DNA of 10,738 nucleotides from Fibrobacter sp. Its GTDB lineage: Bacteria > Fibrobacterota > Fibrobacteria > Fibrobacterales > Fibrobacteraceae. The stretch is from NCBI GenBank assembly GCA_012841225.1, contig DUVD01000186.1, positions 1 to 10,738 of the forward strand. The letters are read 5' to 3'. Below, one piece after another: positions 1-6,448 of the stretch. The translations under genes and the position numbers were made by a program. The notes under the pieces are model-generated. The model did not search any database, was not told where the DNA came from, and was given only the letters and a program-made list of their open reading frames with translations. Numbering within the stretch: the first letter of the stretch is position 1; each line of letters opens with the position of its first letter.

Positions 1-641
1 GCCAAAATTCGATCGGCAAATAACTTGGCGCAGGCTACGTTGTGCGTGCTTACTAAGACGGCACTATTTTTAGAACACACTAATTTCTTTAAAAAATCAA
101 ATAAAAAAAGTGTATTTGGGATATCTAAAAAAGCAGTTGGTTCGTCTAATAATATGACTTTTACTTCTTGAGCCAAAGCCCTTGCTATAAAAACCCGAGA
201 ACGCTCTCCGTCACTTAAGGCGTACATTTCCCTATTAGAAAAACTGGAAAGGTTAGTATCTTGAATTGCTTTTTCAATTGCAATATAGTCGGTATCAGTC
301 CTTGCATCTAAAAAACCTGAATAGGGTGTGCGGCCTAATGAAATAAATTCTTTAACAGTCATCTGCGGGGCAATGGGTTGCCCCATGAACACCGAGGTTA
401 GCTTTTGAGCTCGCTCTTTTAAAGAAAGTTTGCAAAGTGGTTTACCTAAAAGTGCTATGCTACCAGATAAAGGAGTTACAAAACCAGCAACCGTTTTCAA
501 CAAGGTGCTTTTACCTGCGCCATTAGGGCCTAACAGACAAATTAGCTCGTTTGCCTTAAATTCAAAGTTTAAAGGAGGGGTTAGTTTCAAACCATAACCT
601 ACCACTAATTCAGATGCTTTTAATAAAGGTTCAAGAACCAA
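1..641 (-). CDS. FecE/HmuV-type ABC transporter ATP-binding protein, 3' end beyond window
   Basis: This is the cytoplasmic ATPase that drives a FecCD-type importer for iron-siderophore, haem or cobalamin. About 213 residues are visible and the C-terminus runs off the window. I read Walker A GPNGAGKST (residues 38-46), Q-loop Gln around 88, signature LSDGER (142-147), Walker B VILLDEPTAFLD (162-173) and the H-loop STHN (His200). LSDGER instead of LSGGQ, together with EPTAFLD, is usual in Bacteroidetes-type members of this family, so it is not a defect. No ATG fits. The chosen start is TTG at 641-639, because AGAGGAGG lies 5 nt upstream (647-654). This makes the gene overlap the permease stop by 11 nt and suggests translational coupling. 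The cargo cannot be told from the ATPase. The family call is secure and the TTG start is likely. Confidence 0.9.
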   Translation of the reverse strand, partial: MVLEPLLKASELVVGYGLKLTPPLNFEFKANELICLLGPNGAGKSTLLKTVAGFVTPLSGSIALLGKPLCKLSLKERAQKLTSVFMGQPIAPQMTVKEFISLGRTPYSGFLDARTDTDYIAIEKAIQDTNLSSFSNREMYALSDGERSRVFIARALAQEVKVILLDEPTAFLDIPNTLFLFDFLKKLVCSKNSAVLVSTHNVACAKLFADRIL

Positions 642-1617
642 AAGGGCCTCCTCTTGCCTTATAACGTGAGGCAAATAAAACCCAAAACACCACAGGCACG
701 CCGAATAAACTCATCATCGCATTCAATGGTATTTGAGGAAACAAGCCTACACACAAAGAAAGGCTCATTCCAATTAAGATAGAAGCGGGAATCAAAATAC
801 GGTGATTAGTGGTGCGAAAAAGAGCAAAGGCAATGTGAGGAACAGCAAGCCCCAAAAAAGCCACTGGACCACAATAAACGGTAGCGGCAGCCGTCAAAAT
901 GGACGCTCCAAAAAGAACTAAAGTCCTATGGGTGCGTACCGATAATCCAAGCCCTTTTGCAAAATCGTCGCCTAAGCGAACAGCATTTAAATAGCGCATG
1001 GACAGGATAATAAAAGAAAGCCCAAGCAAGGTTGCAATTAAAAAAGTAGGCGTCTCTTGAAGCGTTAAACGAGAAAACGAACCCATACCCCAAGCCACAT
1101 AGCTGCGCAAGGCCTCAGCATTGCTAAAGTGCATCAATAAGGTAACGAAAGCATCTACTATATAACTGATCATCAAGCCCACCACTAAGAGCATGGCTGG
1201 ATTATCAAAAAGCCGTGAGAGTGTTAAAACAACTAACGTGACTGCAAAAGCCCCGAGGGCCGCAGCAGGAAAAAGCCCTAAAGCCCCATAAGAAAAACCC
1301 GAGAGCAAAACCAAGGCAACGCCTAAACTAGCTCCTGAGCTAATTCCTAAAACAAATGGACCCGCCAAAGGATTTCTAAAAACACTCTGTAACGAAAGTC
1401 CTGCTACAGACAAAGCCGTTCCAGTTAGTAAGGCGGCAAACACCCTAGGTAAACGAAGCTCAAGCAAAACCTTTGAAATAAAAAAATTAGCTGGCTCGCT
1501 TTGCCAAATGCCGATAAAGTCTTCAAAAGAAAAAGAGGCCGGACCTAGAATCATAGTCAGCCCCGATAATAAAATGACTAAAAGAAAAAGAAGTAGAAGC
1601 CTGATATAGAGGCCCAT
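631..1617 (-). CDS. FecCD/BtuC-family ABC transporter permease
   Basis: Inner-membrane channel subunit of an iron-siderophore, haem or cobalamin importer. With the start at 1617 it has 328 residues, normal for the family, and is strongly hydrophobic throughout. Family motifs in order: LRLPR (54-58), Q77 leading to RNPLAGP (81-87), LGISSGASLG (90-99), WGMGSF (176-181) and GPVAFLGLAVPHI (250-262). The Arg that often follows the PHIA motif is Phe264. An upstream in-frame start at 1677 would overlap the previous gene by 59 nt and add a non-conserved 20-residue tail, so I prefer ATG 1617, one nt after that gene's TAA. Met16 of the longer form is a second alternative. No substrate-binding protein or TonB-dependent receptor is visible in the window, so the substrate is not assigned. 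Confidence 0.93.
   Translation of the reverse strand: MGLYIRLLLLFLLVILLSGLTMILGPASFSFEDFIGIWQSEPANFFISKVLLELRLPRVFAALLTGTALSVAGLSLQSVFRNPLAGPFVLGISSGASLGVALVLLSGFSYGALGLFPAAALGAFAVTLVVLTLSRLFDNPAMLLVVGLMISYIVDAFVTLLMHFSNAEALRSYVAWGMGSFSRLTLQETPTFLIATLLGLSFIILSMRYLNAVRLGDDFAKGLGLSVRTHRTLVLFGASILTAAATVYCGPVAFLGLAVPHIAFALFRTTNHRILIPASILIGMSLSLCVGLFPQIPLNAMMSLFGVPVVFWVLFASRYKARGGPFGS
647..654 (-). promoter_or_regulatory. Shine-Dalgarno that sets a TTG start
   Basis: AGAGGAGG on the minus strand, 5 nt before a TTG codon and inside the 3' end of the permease gene. It is the strongest ribosome binding site in the window. It supports the TTG at 641 over another in-frame TTG further upstream, which lacks such a site. 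Confidence 0.75.
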
Positions 1618-1618
1618 A

Positions 1619-2437
1619 TTATTTCTTTTTTCCATCCTTTTTGTCGCGGTAATAAATTTCAGGAGTGACGTGGTCAAAGCCTTGAAGGGCGTTCAACCAG
1701 TTATCGTTAAGGTCTCTGAACTCGAGTTTTTTCAAATGGTAAGTCATTTTTTCGCCATTGACTTTAAGACTAATAAAGTCCCAGCGAACTACGTTGCGGT
1801 CGGAAAAAACTTCCCTACTCACAATTGTCGAATCGTTATCAAAGCGGTAACGCGCATAAAAAGCATACTCACCAGTCATTTGGTAGCGGCCAGAGTCTGA
1901 ATAAGTTCGGGTAACACCGTATAGGGTATCGTTATCAGTAAAACGTAACTCTGAGTCGCGAAAGGAATGCCCATGAGCAACGATAGGCGTGCGCCAAGAA
2001 CCAGCCACATGAGACTTCATTTGCTTTTGAAACAAAGTATCCACCTTCCAGTGATCAAAATTACTTTTGTCGTACTTCGCACGCTGGACGTACTTGCCTT
2101 GATCTAAAAGCGCCCGAACACTATCTGATTTTGCTTTGGCTAAACTATCACTGTTGTGTTCCAAACCAGATTTTTTTAACTCCGATAGTTTTGTCAACGA
2201 ATCGAGTTTGGCTTGTATTACATCGTCAAGAGCAGCAGAACCCCTAGCAGAGGTTAAAACAGAATCCTGCGCAATATTGCTCAAAGACGAATCTGGGTTA
2301 ACAAAAGAAGAGTCAGCAATTGGGATATTAGCCCTCGACGAATCCAAAACGACAGAAGACGAATCGGCCGAGAATGCGGTCACAAAACTCAAAGTGAGAA
2401 AGGTACTCAACAAATATGGATAAGAAAAGAATTTCAT
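1619..2437 (-). CDS. secreted protein of unknown function, first gene of transporter operon
   Basis: I do not recognise this 272-residue protein. Residues 1-24 look like a Sec signal peptide, with cleavage after an A-F-S-A motif, and there is no lipobox Cys. Residues 25-60 form a low-complexity linker with DSS at 25, 32, 42 and 49. Residues 70-125 are charged and probably helical. From about 143 to 255 alternating polar and aromatic residues suggest beta strands, opening with a GSW motif (146-148) that recalls lipocalin-like folds; that resemblance is weak. The tail is Lys-rich. Its TAA lies 1 nt before the permease start, so the two are probably coupled. A periplasmic or outer-membrane-associated role in the same uptake process is inferred from position only. 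It does not look like a periplasmic binding protein. GTG at 2440 is an alternative start one codon earlier. Confidence 0.8.
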   Translation of the reverse strand: MKFFSYPYLLSTFLTLSFVTAFSADSSSVVLDSSRANIPIADSSFVNPDSSLSNIAQDSVLTSARGSAALDDVIQAKLDSLTKLSELKKSGLEHNSDSLAKAKSDSVRALLDQGKYVQRAKYDKSNFDHWKVDTLFQKQMKSHVAGSWRTPIVAHGHSFRDSELRFTDNDTLYGVTRTYSDSGRYQMTGEYAFYARYRFDNDSTIVSREVFSDRNVVRWDFISLKVNGEKMTYHLKKLEFRDLNDNWLNALQGFDHVTPEIYYRDKKDGKKK

Positions 2438-2443
2438 CACTGG

Positions 2444-2451
2444 TAAATTTA
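2444..2451 (-). promoter_or_regulatory. candidate -7 promoter element of the transporter operon
   Basis: TAAATTTA on the minus strand, 6 nt before the ATG at 2437, resembles the Bacteroidetes -7 element TAnnTTTG (7 of 8). No Shine-Dalgarno lies between it and the start. If used, the transcript would begin within about 2 nt of the start codon. I see no convincing -33 TTTG. Confidence 0.3.
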
Positions 2452-2536
2452 ATTAAAGGGAAATAAAATAATAATGTTTTTTTGATAAAAGTTGCTAAAA
2501 AAACGTCTAAAAATTAAGCTTTACTCTCTAAGGTTT

Positions 2537-2544
2537 TATATTTG
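2537..2544 (+). promoter_or_regulatory. candidate -7 promoter element of nspC-tsaE
   Basis: TATATTTG is an exact match to the Bacteroidetes -7 consensus TAnnTTTG. It ends 4 nt before the nspC ATG, which would place transcription initiation at or beside the A of the start codon. The only Shine-Dalgarno-like string nearby, TAAGG at 2529-2533, lies upstream of this element and 15 nt from the ATG. The -33 region is not recognisable. Confidence 0.4.
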
Positions 2545-2548
2545 CAGC

Positions 2549-3676
2549 ATGATTGATTATCTATTAGTCCCAAGTCCCTGTTATGTGCTAGAAGAAACTC
2601 GTTTACGCAGGAATTTAGAAATTCTTGCTAAAGTGCAAAAAAAATCGGGTGCAAAAGTAATTTGCGCCCTAAAAGGCTTCAGTATGTGGAGTACTTTTCC
2701 TATTGTCGCCGAATACCTAGCTGGAGCCACCGCATCAAGCTTGAACGAAGCACTTCTCGCTAAAAGCGAAATGAAGAAGGAAGTTCATGTTTATGCACCT
2801 CTCTACGAAGACGACGAAATCGACCAGATTTTATCACTAGCCGATCACATTACCTTTAACAGTTTTTCTCAGTGGCAACGATTTAAAAACAAGACTTCCA
2901 CCTTAGGAATAAGCTCTGGGATTCGAGTAAATCCAGAGTGTTCTAGTGTAGAGACCGATCTTTACAATCCCTGCGGTCGATATTCTAGGCTGGGAGTTAC
3001 TCGCTTAGAATTTAAACCAGACCTACTGGAAGGCTTGGATGGATTCCACTTTCATGCCTTGTGCGAGCAAAATGTCGACGCATTAGAATCAGTATTGAAG
3101 TCATTTGAAGAAAAATTCAGTGAATGGATTCCTCAAATGAAGTGGGTTAATTTTGGCGGTGGACATCATATTACCCGCAAGGATTATGACGTTGAAAGGC
3201 TCATCGAAGTCATTTTAGAATTCAGAAAAAAACACCCTCATATTGAAGTAATCCTAGAACCAGGAGAAGCGGTGGGCTGGCAAACCGGAGAACTTGTCGC
3301 TACAGTAGGCGACCTCATTCATAACGAAGTGGACATCGCCATTTTAAATATCTCGGTAAGTGCTCACATGCCAGACTGCCTTGAAATGCCTTACCGCCCC
3401 ATGGTCTTAGGAAGTGGGCTTGCCCAAGAAAAGAAATTTACTTACAAATTAACTGGCAATACATGCTTAGCTGGAGACGTCATTGGGGACTACTCTTTTG
3501 ACCGACCATTGCAGGTAGGAGATCGTGTTGTTTTTGACGACATGATACACTACACAATGGTAAAAACCACATTTTTTAATGGGGTAAGACATCCAGACAT
3601 CGGCATCTGGACGGCTCAAAATGAATTTAATTTAGTGCATCGTTTTACTTACGAGCAATTCAAAAACAAGTTATGA
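2549..3676 (+). CDS. nspC: carboxynorspermidine/carboxyspermidine decarboxylase
   Basis: PLP-dependent cytosolic enzyme that decarboxylates carboxynorspermidine or carboxyspermidine, the last step of the dehydrogenase route to norspermidine or spermidine. It has 375 residues, the family's usual length. I read the N-terminal PSPCYVLEE (8-16), the PLP lysine in CALKGF (Lys42), FHALCEQN, the phosphate-binding stretch NFGGGHHITRKDYD, EPGEAVGWQTGE, and the C-terminal catalytic region with NTCLAGDVIGDY and FDDMIHYTMVKTTFFNG. This is a fold-type III (alanine racemase/ornithine decarboxylase) layout. ATG 2549 is chosen because the homologous N-terminus begins there; an upstream TTG at 2492 would only add a basic, non-conserved extension. 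The partner carboxynorspermidine dehydrogenase is not in the window, so the exact polyamine product is open. It overlaps tsaE by 4 nt (ATGA). Confidence 0.95.
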   Translation: MIDYLLVPSPCYVLEETRLRRNLEILAKVQKKSGAKVICALKGFSMWSTFPIVAEYLAGATASSLNEALLAKSEMKKEVHVYAPLYEDDEIDQILSLADHITFNSFSQWQRFKNKTSTLGISSGIRVNPECSSVETDLYNPCGRYSRLGVTRLEFKPDLLEGLDGFHFHALCEQNVDALESVLKSFEEKFSEWIPQMKWVNFGGGHHITRKDYDVERLIEVILEFRKKHPHIEVILEPGEAVGWQTGELVATVGDLIHNEVDIAILNISVSAHMPDCLEMPYRPMVLGSGLAQEKKFTYKLTGNTCLAGDVIGDYSFDRPLQVGDRVVFDDMIHYTMVKTTFFNGVRHPDIGIWTAQNEFNLVHRFTYEQFKNKL

Positions 3677-4089
3677 TTTTAGAAGACGAAGCAGCCACTT
3701 TAAAGTGGGCAGAGCAATTTGCTCTTACGCTCAAACCAGGAGCAGTTATAGCTATTTCTGGCAACCTAGGCGCCGGCAAAACCGTGGTTTCTAAAGGCAT
3801 TTGCAAAGCGCTTGGCTTTCAAGGTAACGTCAGTTCTCCAACGTATACTATTGTCCATGAGTACCCGAACACTCCCCCTCTATTTCACTTAGACCTATAC
3901 AGATTATCCGACGGCACTGATCTCGAAGAAGTCGGCTGGGATTACTTTATTACGAGTAAAGGAATTACGCTAATCGAGTGGCCAGAACGGCTAGGGAAAA
4001 ACCAAGCCGAAATTACCCACGTGATTCAAATTAAAATCCTCTCTGATAACAGAAGAGAAATTACTGTTGAAGAGAAGAGTCCGCAGTAG
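3673..4089 (+). CDS. tsaE: tRNA threonylcarbamoyladenosine biosynthesis ATPase TsaE
   Basis: Small cytosolic P-loop protein that works with TsaB and TsaD in making t6A at position 37 of ANN-decoding tRNAs. Its 138 residues are near the family length. Visible motifs are Walker A GNLGAGKT (30-37), SSPTYTIVHEY after it, HLDLYRL with the conserved Asp, the acidic EEVGWDYF segment and LIEWPERL near the end. The usual Asp of GDLGAGKT is Asn31, a mild change in a site otherwise intact. The start ATG overlaps the nspC stop as ATGA, so translation is probably coupled to nspC; it has no Shine-Dalgarno of its own that I would trust. Its last 29 bp overlap the 3' end of a convergent gene. TsaB and TsaD are not nearby. 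Confidence 0.95.
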   Translation: MILEDEAATLKWAEQFALTLKPGAVIAISGNLGAGKTVVSKGICKALGFQGNVSSPTYTIVHEYPNTPPLFHLDLYRLSDGTDLEEVGWDYFITSKGITLIEWPERLGKNQAEITHVIQIKILSDNRREITVEEKSPQ

Positions 4090-4624
4090 ATGGCAATGAC
4101 GCCGCCGAAATAGCGGCTCGAATAGCCTGCAACCTAGACCACTCTTGCCAAAGTTCTAAATGGTTTTCTTCAAAGAGGAGCATAGGAGCTGTCATTTTTT
4201 TCATTTCTTCAAAAGCAAGCAAAGAGTCTTCTTCAAGAAATGCAGACTCCACCATTTCAAAGACATCTAACTGTATAGCTCTCATGTCTGTGATATAGCC
4301 CAAGTGATGCTGACGTTGGATTTCCATAGAGTCGGATACATAAGAAAGGTGCCATGTTTTTTCGTAGCAGGCCTCGCTAGCAAGGAAGTCTTTCGCCTCA
4401 AAATAAGCGCTGCATTCAGCGAACTCTTTGGAGCCTTTGTTTTTGGTGTATTCGAAAAAATAATACCCGCCAACAACCAAGCCCGCAATGACTAAAAGGA
4501 AAATAGCATCTTGCCAGCTCATAAAACGAGTAGGCACTTGCAGTTTTTCATCTTGCTTTTCGTCTTGTTCTTCTTCGCCTTCATCTAAAGGACGCTTGTT
4601 CATAAAATTCATAAAGCTAATCAT
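4061..4624 (-). CDS. single-pass membrane protein with TPR-like domain, function unknown
   Basis: I do not recognise the family. The 187 residues comprise a very acidic cytoplasmic N-terminus (about 14-27, rich in Glu, Asp, Lys and Gln), one membrane helix (about 40-57) and an outer part of about 130 residues. The outer part begins with a TPR-like helical pair (about 66-92: Ala, Tyr and Glu-Lys pattern, with Cys71 and Cys86) and continues as amphipathic helices with many Glu and Leu. The layout resembles YfgM-like or other membrane-anchored TPR proteins, but this is only a fold impression. ATG 4624 is used; Met5 and Met8 are alternatives. Its 3' end overlaps tsaE, read in the opposite direction, by 29 bp. 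It lies 58 nt downstream of the sufE-like gene and may share that transcript or use its own promoter at 4630-4637. Confidence 0.75.
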   Translation of the reverse strand: MISFMNFMNKRPLDEGEEEQDEKQDEKLQVPTRFMSWQDAIFLLVIAGLVVGGYYFFEYTKNKGSKEFAECSAYFEAKDFLASEACYEKTWHLSYVSDSMEIQRQHHLGYITDMRAIQLDVFEMVESAFLEEDSLLAFEEMKKMTAPMLLFEENHLELWQEWSRLQAIRAAISAASLPSTADSSLQQ

Positions 4625-4629
4625 AACGC

Positions 4630-4637
4630 CTAATATA
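4630..4637 (-). promoter_or_regulatory. candidate -7 element before the membrane/TPR gene
   Basis: TATATTAG on the minus strand, 5 nt before ATG 4624, matches TAnnTT plus the last G of TAnnTTTG. The AGG it overlaps (AGGCGTTATG) could instead serve as a weak Shine-Dalgarno, so either function is possible. Read-through from sufE would make the promoter optional. Confidence 0.28.
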
Positions 4638-4682
4638 GTTTTTATTGAGTTAAAATAGTTTTATATCACCACGAGATTTGTG

Positions 4683-5117
4683 TTATAAAGCAGAAAAAGC
4701 ACGAGCATATAAATAAATTTGTTTTAATAAGCTCGCAAAGCCGTTCGCTCTTGTGGGTGAAAGCCCCACATTTAAGCCTATATTCTGAAAAAACTGCGGG
4801 TCTGTATTTAAAATAGCTAAAGGTGAAGATCCATTATAAATTTTTAGAGCCAAAGCCCCAAGCCCTTTACTAATTAAAGGGCTCTCTGCGCCACCTTCAG
4901 TATCCATATGAAAAAACAGCAACCCATTTTTAAATTCTGGAACTAAAAACATACGTGCAGCGCAACCTTGAACCACAAATTTTTCTGTTTTTAAGGAAGC
5001 TTCCATAGGCGGATGCTCTTTTGCCAGACGCATTAAGTACACCCACTTATCGTCTGGATTTTGAAATGACGCAAATGTACTTTGTATTTCTTTTTGTCTT
5101 AAAGCAACATCACTCAT
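4683..5117 (-). CDS. sufE: SufE-like cysteine desulfuration protein
   Basis: Sulfur acceptor that takes persulfide sulfur from a SufS/CsdA-type cysteine desulfurase and passes it to an Fe-S scaffold or another sulfur carrier. It has 144 residues, typical for SufE/CsdE. The N-terminal part carries the helix that leads to KTEKFVVQGCAARMFL, with the active-site Cys52 in the usual QGC context, and the C-terminal motif GLSPTRANG is also standard. The start ATG 5117 lies 3 nt after the stop of the flavoprotein gene, with AAGG 6 nt upstream, so the two are one transcription unit. No sufS, sufBCD or iscU is visible, so whether it serves general Fe-S assembly or a dedicated partner cannot be told. Residue 54, just after the cysteine, is Ala where many homologues have a polar residue. 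Confidence 0.92.
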   Translation of the reverse strand: MSDVALRQKEIQSTFASFQNPDDKWVYLMRLAKEHPPMEASLKTEKFVVQGCAARMFLVPEFKNGLLFFHMDTEGGAESPLISKGLGALALKIYNGSSPLAILNTDPQFFQNIGLNVGLSPTRANGFASLLKQIYLYARAFSAL

Positions 5118-5120
5118 ACT

Positions 5121-6326
5121 TTACCTTATAAAAGAGCGCAACTTCCAGATAAGGCTTGGGCTCGAAAACAAAACAGCAAAAAATATTCTTATTAGGCTTG
5201 TCTTCTCTTTAGGAAGTCGGCTTAAACGCTTTGCAGCTCGATTAAACTGCTTGTCAGTCACTTCAGAAAAGGCTTTTTTCCCGTTTGCTAGTTGTAAGTG
5301 CGCACTTCCAAGAGAATTAATCCAGTTATCTAAAGCAACTCGTTCGATTTCTAGGCGTTCTGTTGCTGACTTCGATTCAAGCCATTCTAATACAGAAGCG
5401 CTCGCAATAGCCGCACTTTGAATAGCCTCGACAATCCCAGAGCGACTAATAGGATTAACACAACTCGCCGCGTCTCCAATTTTGAAAAAACCACTTTTAG
5501 CAATCATTTTTTTTGATTGACCGCAGGCGATCATGCCGCCGTATATCCCTTTGATTTGCGCTGTAGGAAAGTATTCATTAATGAACTTCAAGAGCATATC
5601 TCTAGAAGAACCTTGATTAGCAGTTGACCGTCCTAAAACAAAGCCCAAATTAACTTCGCCGCCGTCACGCGGGAAAAGCCAGCCATAGCCACCAGGAAAA
5701 TCAGAACCAAAAAATAATTCTATATGCTCTGGACTATGCTCCACACCATCCACAACAGCAAACACTCCAGACTCCAGGTCGGCGTCTCCCGCCTCCATGC
5801 CCGCTAGTTCGGGAACTCCTGTAGATAACTTTGATCCTGGCCCTGTGGCATCAATAATAACTTGCGTTTTAACTTCTAAAGTTTCGCCCAATGAATGAAT
5901 TTCTAAAGACCATGCGCCGTCGCCGTCTGCCGTTTTCTTTACTTTTCGGCACAAGGCATCAAAATGAACTTCCACACCCATAGAAGACGCGGTATCCGCC
6001 ATGTCTTTATGAAAAAGAGCTCTATTTAAAATTAAACCGCAATCTTTACTATAAAACTCTGCTCGATCACGACTAGGGGACGTAAAGTAAATCCCAGAAA
6101 TTTTGCGCCTTATCCATTGTTCTTTTAGAGGCCAAAATTCGGAAAGCCTATCTGCAGAAACAGCTTCTGCACAAAAAACAGGCTCCTGCCATGGCTTTTT
6201 TTTATCTAAAAGGAGCACTTTATAAGCTCCAGAAGATTTGTTTTGCAATTCGCAAGCCATTTTTAAACCAGCTGGGCCAGCGCCACAAATGACTACATCG
6301 TATTCTGAGAACTTTATTTTTGACAT
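5121..6326 (-). CDS. geranylgeranyl reductase family FAD-dependent oxidoreductase
   Basis: Flavoprotein of the geranylgeranyl/digeranylgeranylglycerophospholipid reductase family, within the p-hydroxybenzoate-hydroxylase-like fold. It has 401 residues. The FAD site is GAGPAG (15-20) with Asp41 at the end of the second strand. CAEAV (52-56) matches the family Cys-Gly-Glu region. DATGPGSKL (159-167), GYGWLFPRDGGEVNLG (213-228) and GDAASCVNPISRSGI (284-298) are characteristic. The C-terminus (about 368-401) is basic and hydrophobic and could lie on the membrane. Family members reduce isoprenoid chains or act on other lipid-like substrates, and bacterial ones are often unassigned, so I give no substrate. 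It precedes the sufE-like gene by 3 nt. ATG 6326 is the only sensible start, directly before the Rossmann strand, and has no clear Shine-Dalgarno. Confidence 0.88.
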   Translation of the reverse strand: MSKIKFSEYDVVICGAGPAGLKMACELQNKSSGAYKVLLLDKKKPWQEPVFCAEAVSADRLSEFWPLKEQWIRRKISGIYFTSPSRDRAEFYSKDCGLILNRALFHKDMADTASSMGVEVHFDALCRKVKKTADGDGAWSLEIHSLGETLEVKTQVIIDATGPGSKLSTGVPELAGMEAGDADLESGVFAVVDGVEHSPEHIELFFGSDFPGGYGWLFPRDGGEVNLGFVLGRSTANQGSSRDMLLKFINEYFPTAQIKGIYGGMIACGQSKKMIAKSGFFKIGDAASCVNPISRSGIVEAIQSAAIASASVLEWLESKSATERLEIERVALDNWINSLGSAHLQLANGKKAFSEVTDKQFNRAAKRLSRLPKEKTSLIRIFFAVLFSSPSLIWKLRSFIR

Positions 6327-6333
6327 AATAAAC

Positions 6334-6341
6334 GAAATTTA
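6334..6341 (-). promoter_or_regulatory. candidate -7 promoter element of the flavoprotein-sufE operon
   Basis: TAAATTTC on the minus strand, 7 nt before ATG 6326, matches 7 of 8 positions of TAnnTTTG. No Shine-Dalgarno separates it from the start codon. It sits in the 122-bp divergent region shared with the pentapeptide gene. Confidence 0.32.
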
Positions 6342-6369
6342 GCTTTTATTTGCAAGGTTTTTATTTTTG

Positions 6370-6398
6370 TTTGCAATTTTTACTTTTTTTTAATTATT
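6370..6398 (+). promoter_or_regulatory. possible promoter of the pentapeptide-repeat gene
   Basis: TTTG at 6370-6373 and TAATTATT at 6391-6398 are separated by 17 nt in a T-rich stretch, loosely like a Bacteroidetes -33/-7 pair. If used it gives a leader of roughly 45 nt that contains the Shine-Dalgarno. The surroundings are so T-rich that this is a weak call. Confidence 0.2.
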
Positions 6399-6433
6399 TT
6401 AGGGCTATCCATTTTTATGATTTTTTCTTATCC

Positions 6434-6440
6434 AAAAGGG
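6434..6440 (+). promoter_or_regulatory. Shine-Dalgarno that sets the pentapeptide gene start
   Basis: AAAAGGG ends 8 nt before the ATG at 6449. It decides for this start over an in-frame upstream ATG at 6350, because the signal peptide begins right after 6449. Confidence 0.6.
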
Positions 6441-6448
6441 ATCACGAC

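Noticed and set aside
1618..1677. Longer permease start at 1677
   Set aside because: It would overlap the preceding gene by 59 nt and add a non-family tail. The shorter form has the usual 328 residues.
2136..2423. Plus-strand frame of 95 codons opposite the secreted protein gene
   Set aside because: It mirrors the Asp/Ser-rich linker, giving a Glu/Ser-rich product without a ribosome site, signal or recognisable motif.
1619..2437. Substrate-binding protein of the ABC importer
   Set aside because: Length and low-complexity linker do not fit, and no two-lobed binding-protein motifs are visible.
2492..2548. N-terminal extension of nspC from a TTG codon
   Set aside because: The added 19 residues are basic and unlike NspC, whose conserved N-terminus starts at 2549, and the extension would cross the likely promoter.
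4101..4117. Hairpin GCCGC-N7-GCGGC as a tsaE terminator
   Set aside because: It has no T-tract on either strand and lies inside the coding region of the convergent gene, so a chance GC-rich stem is more likely.
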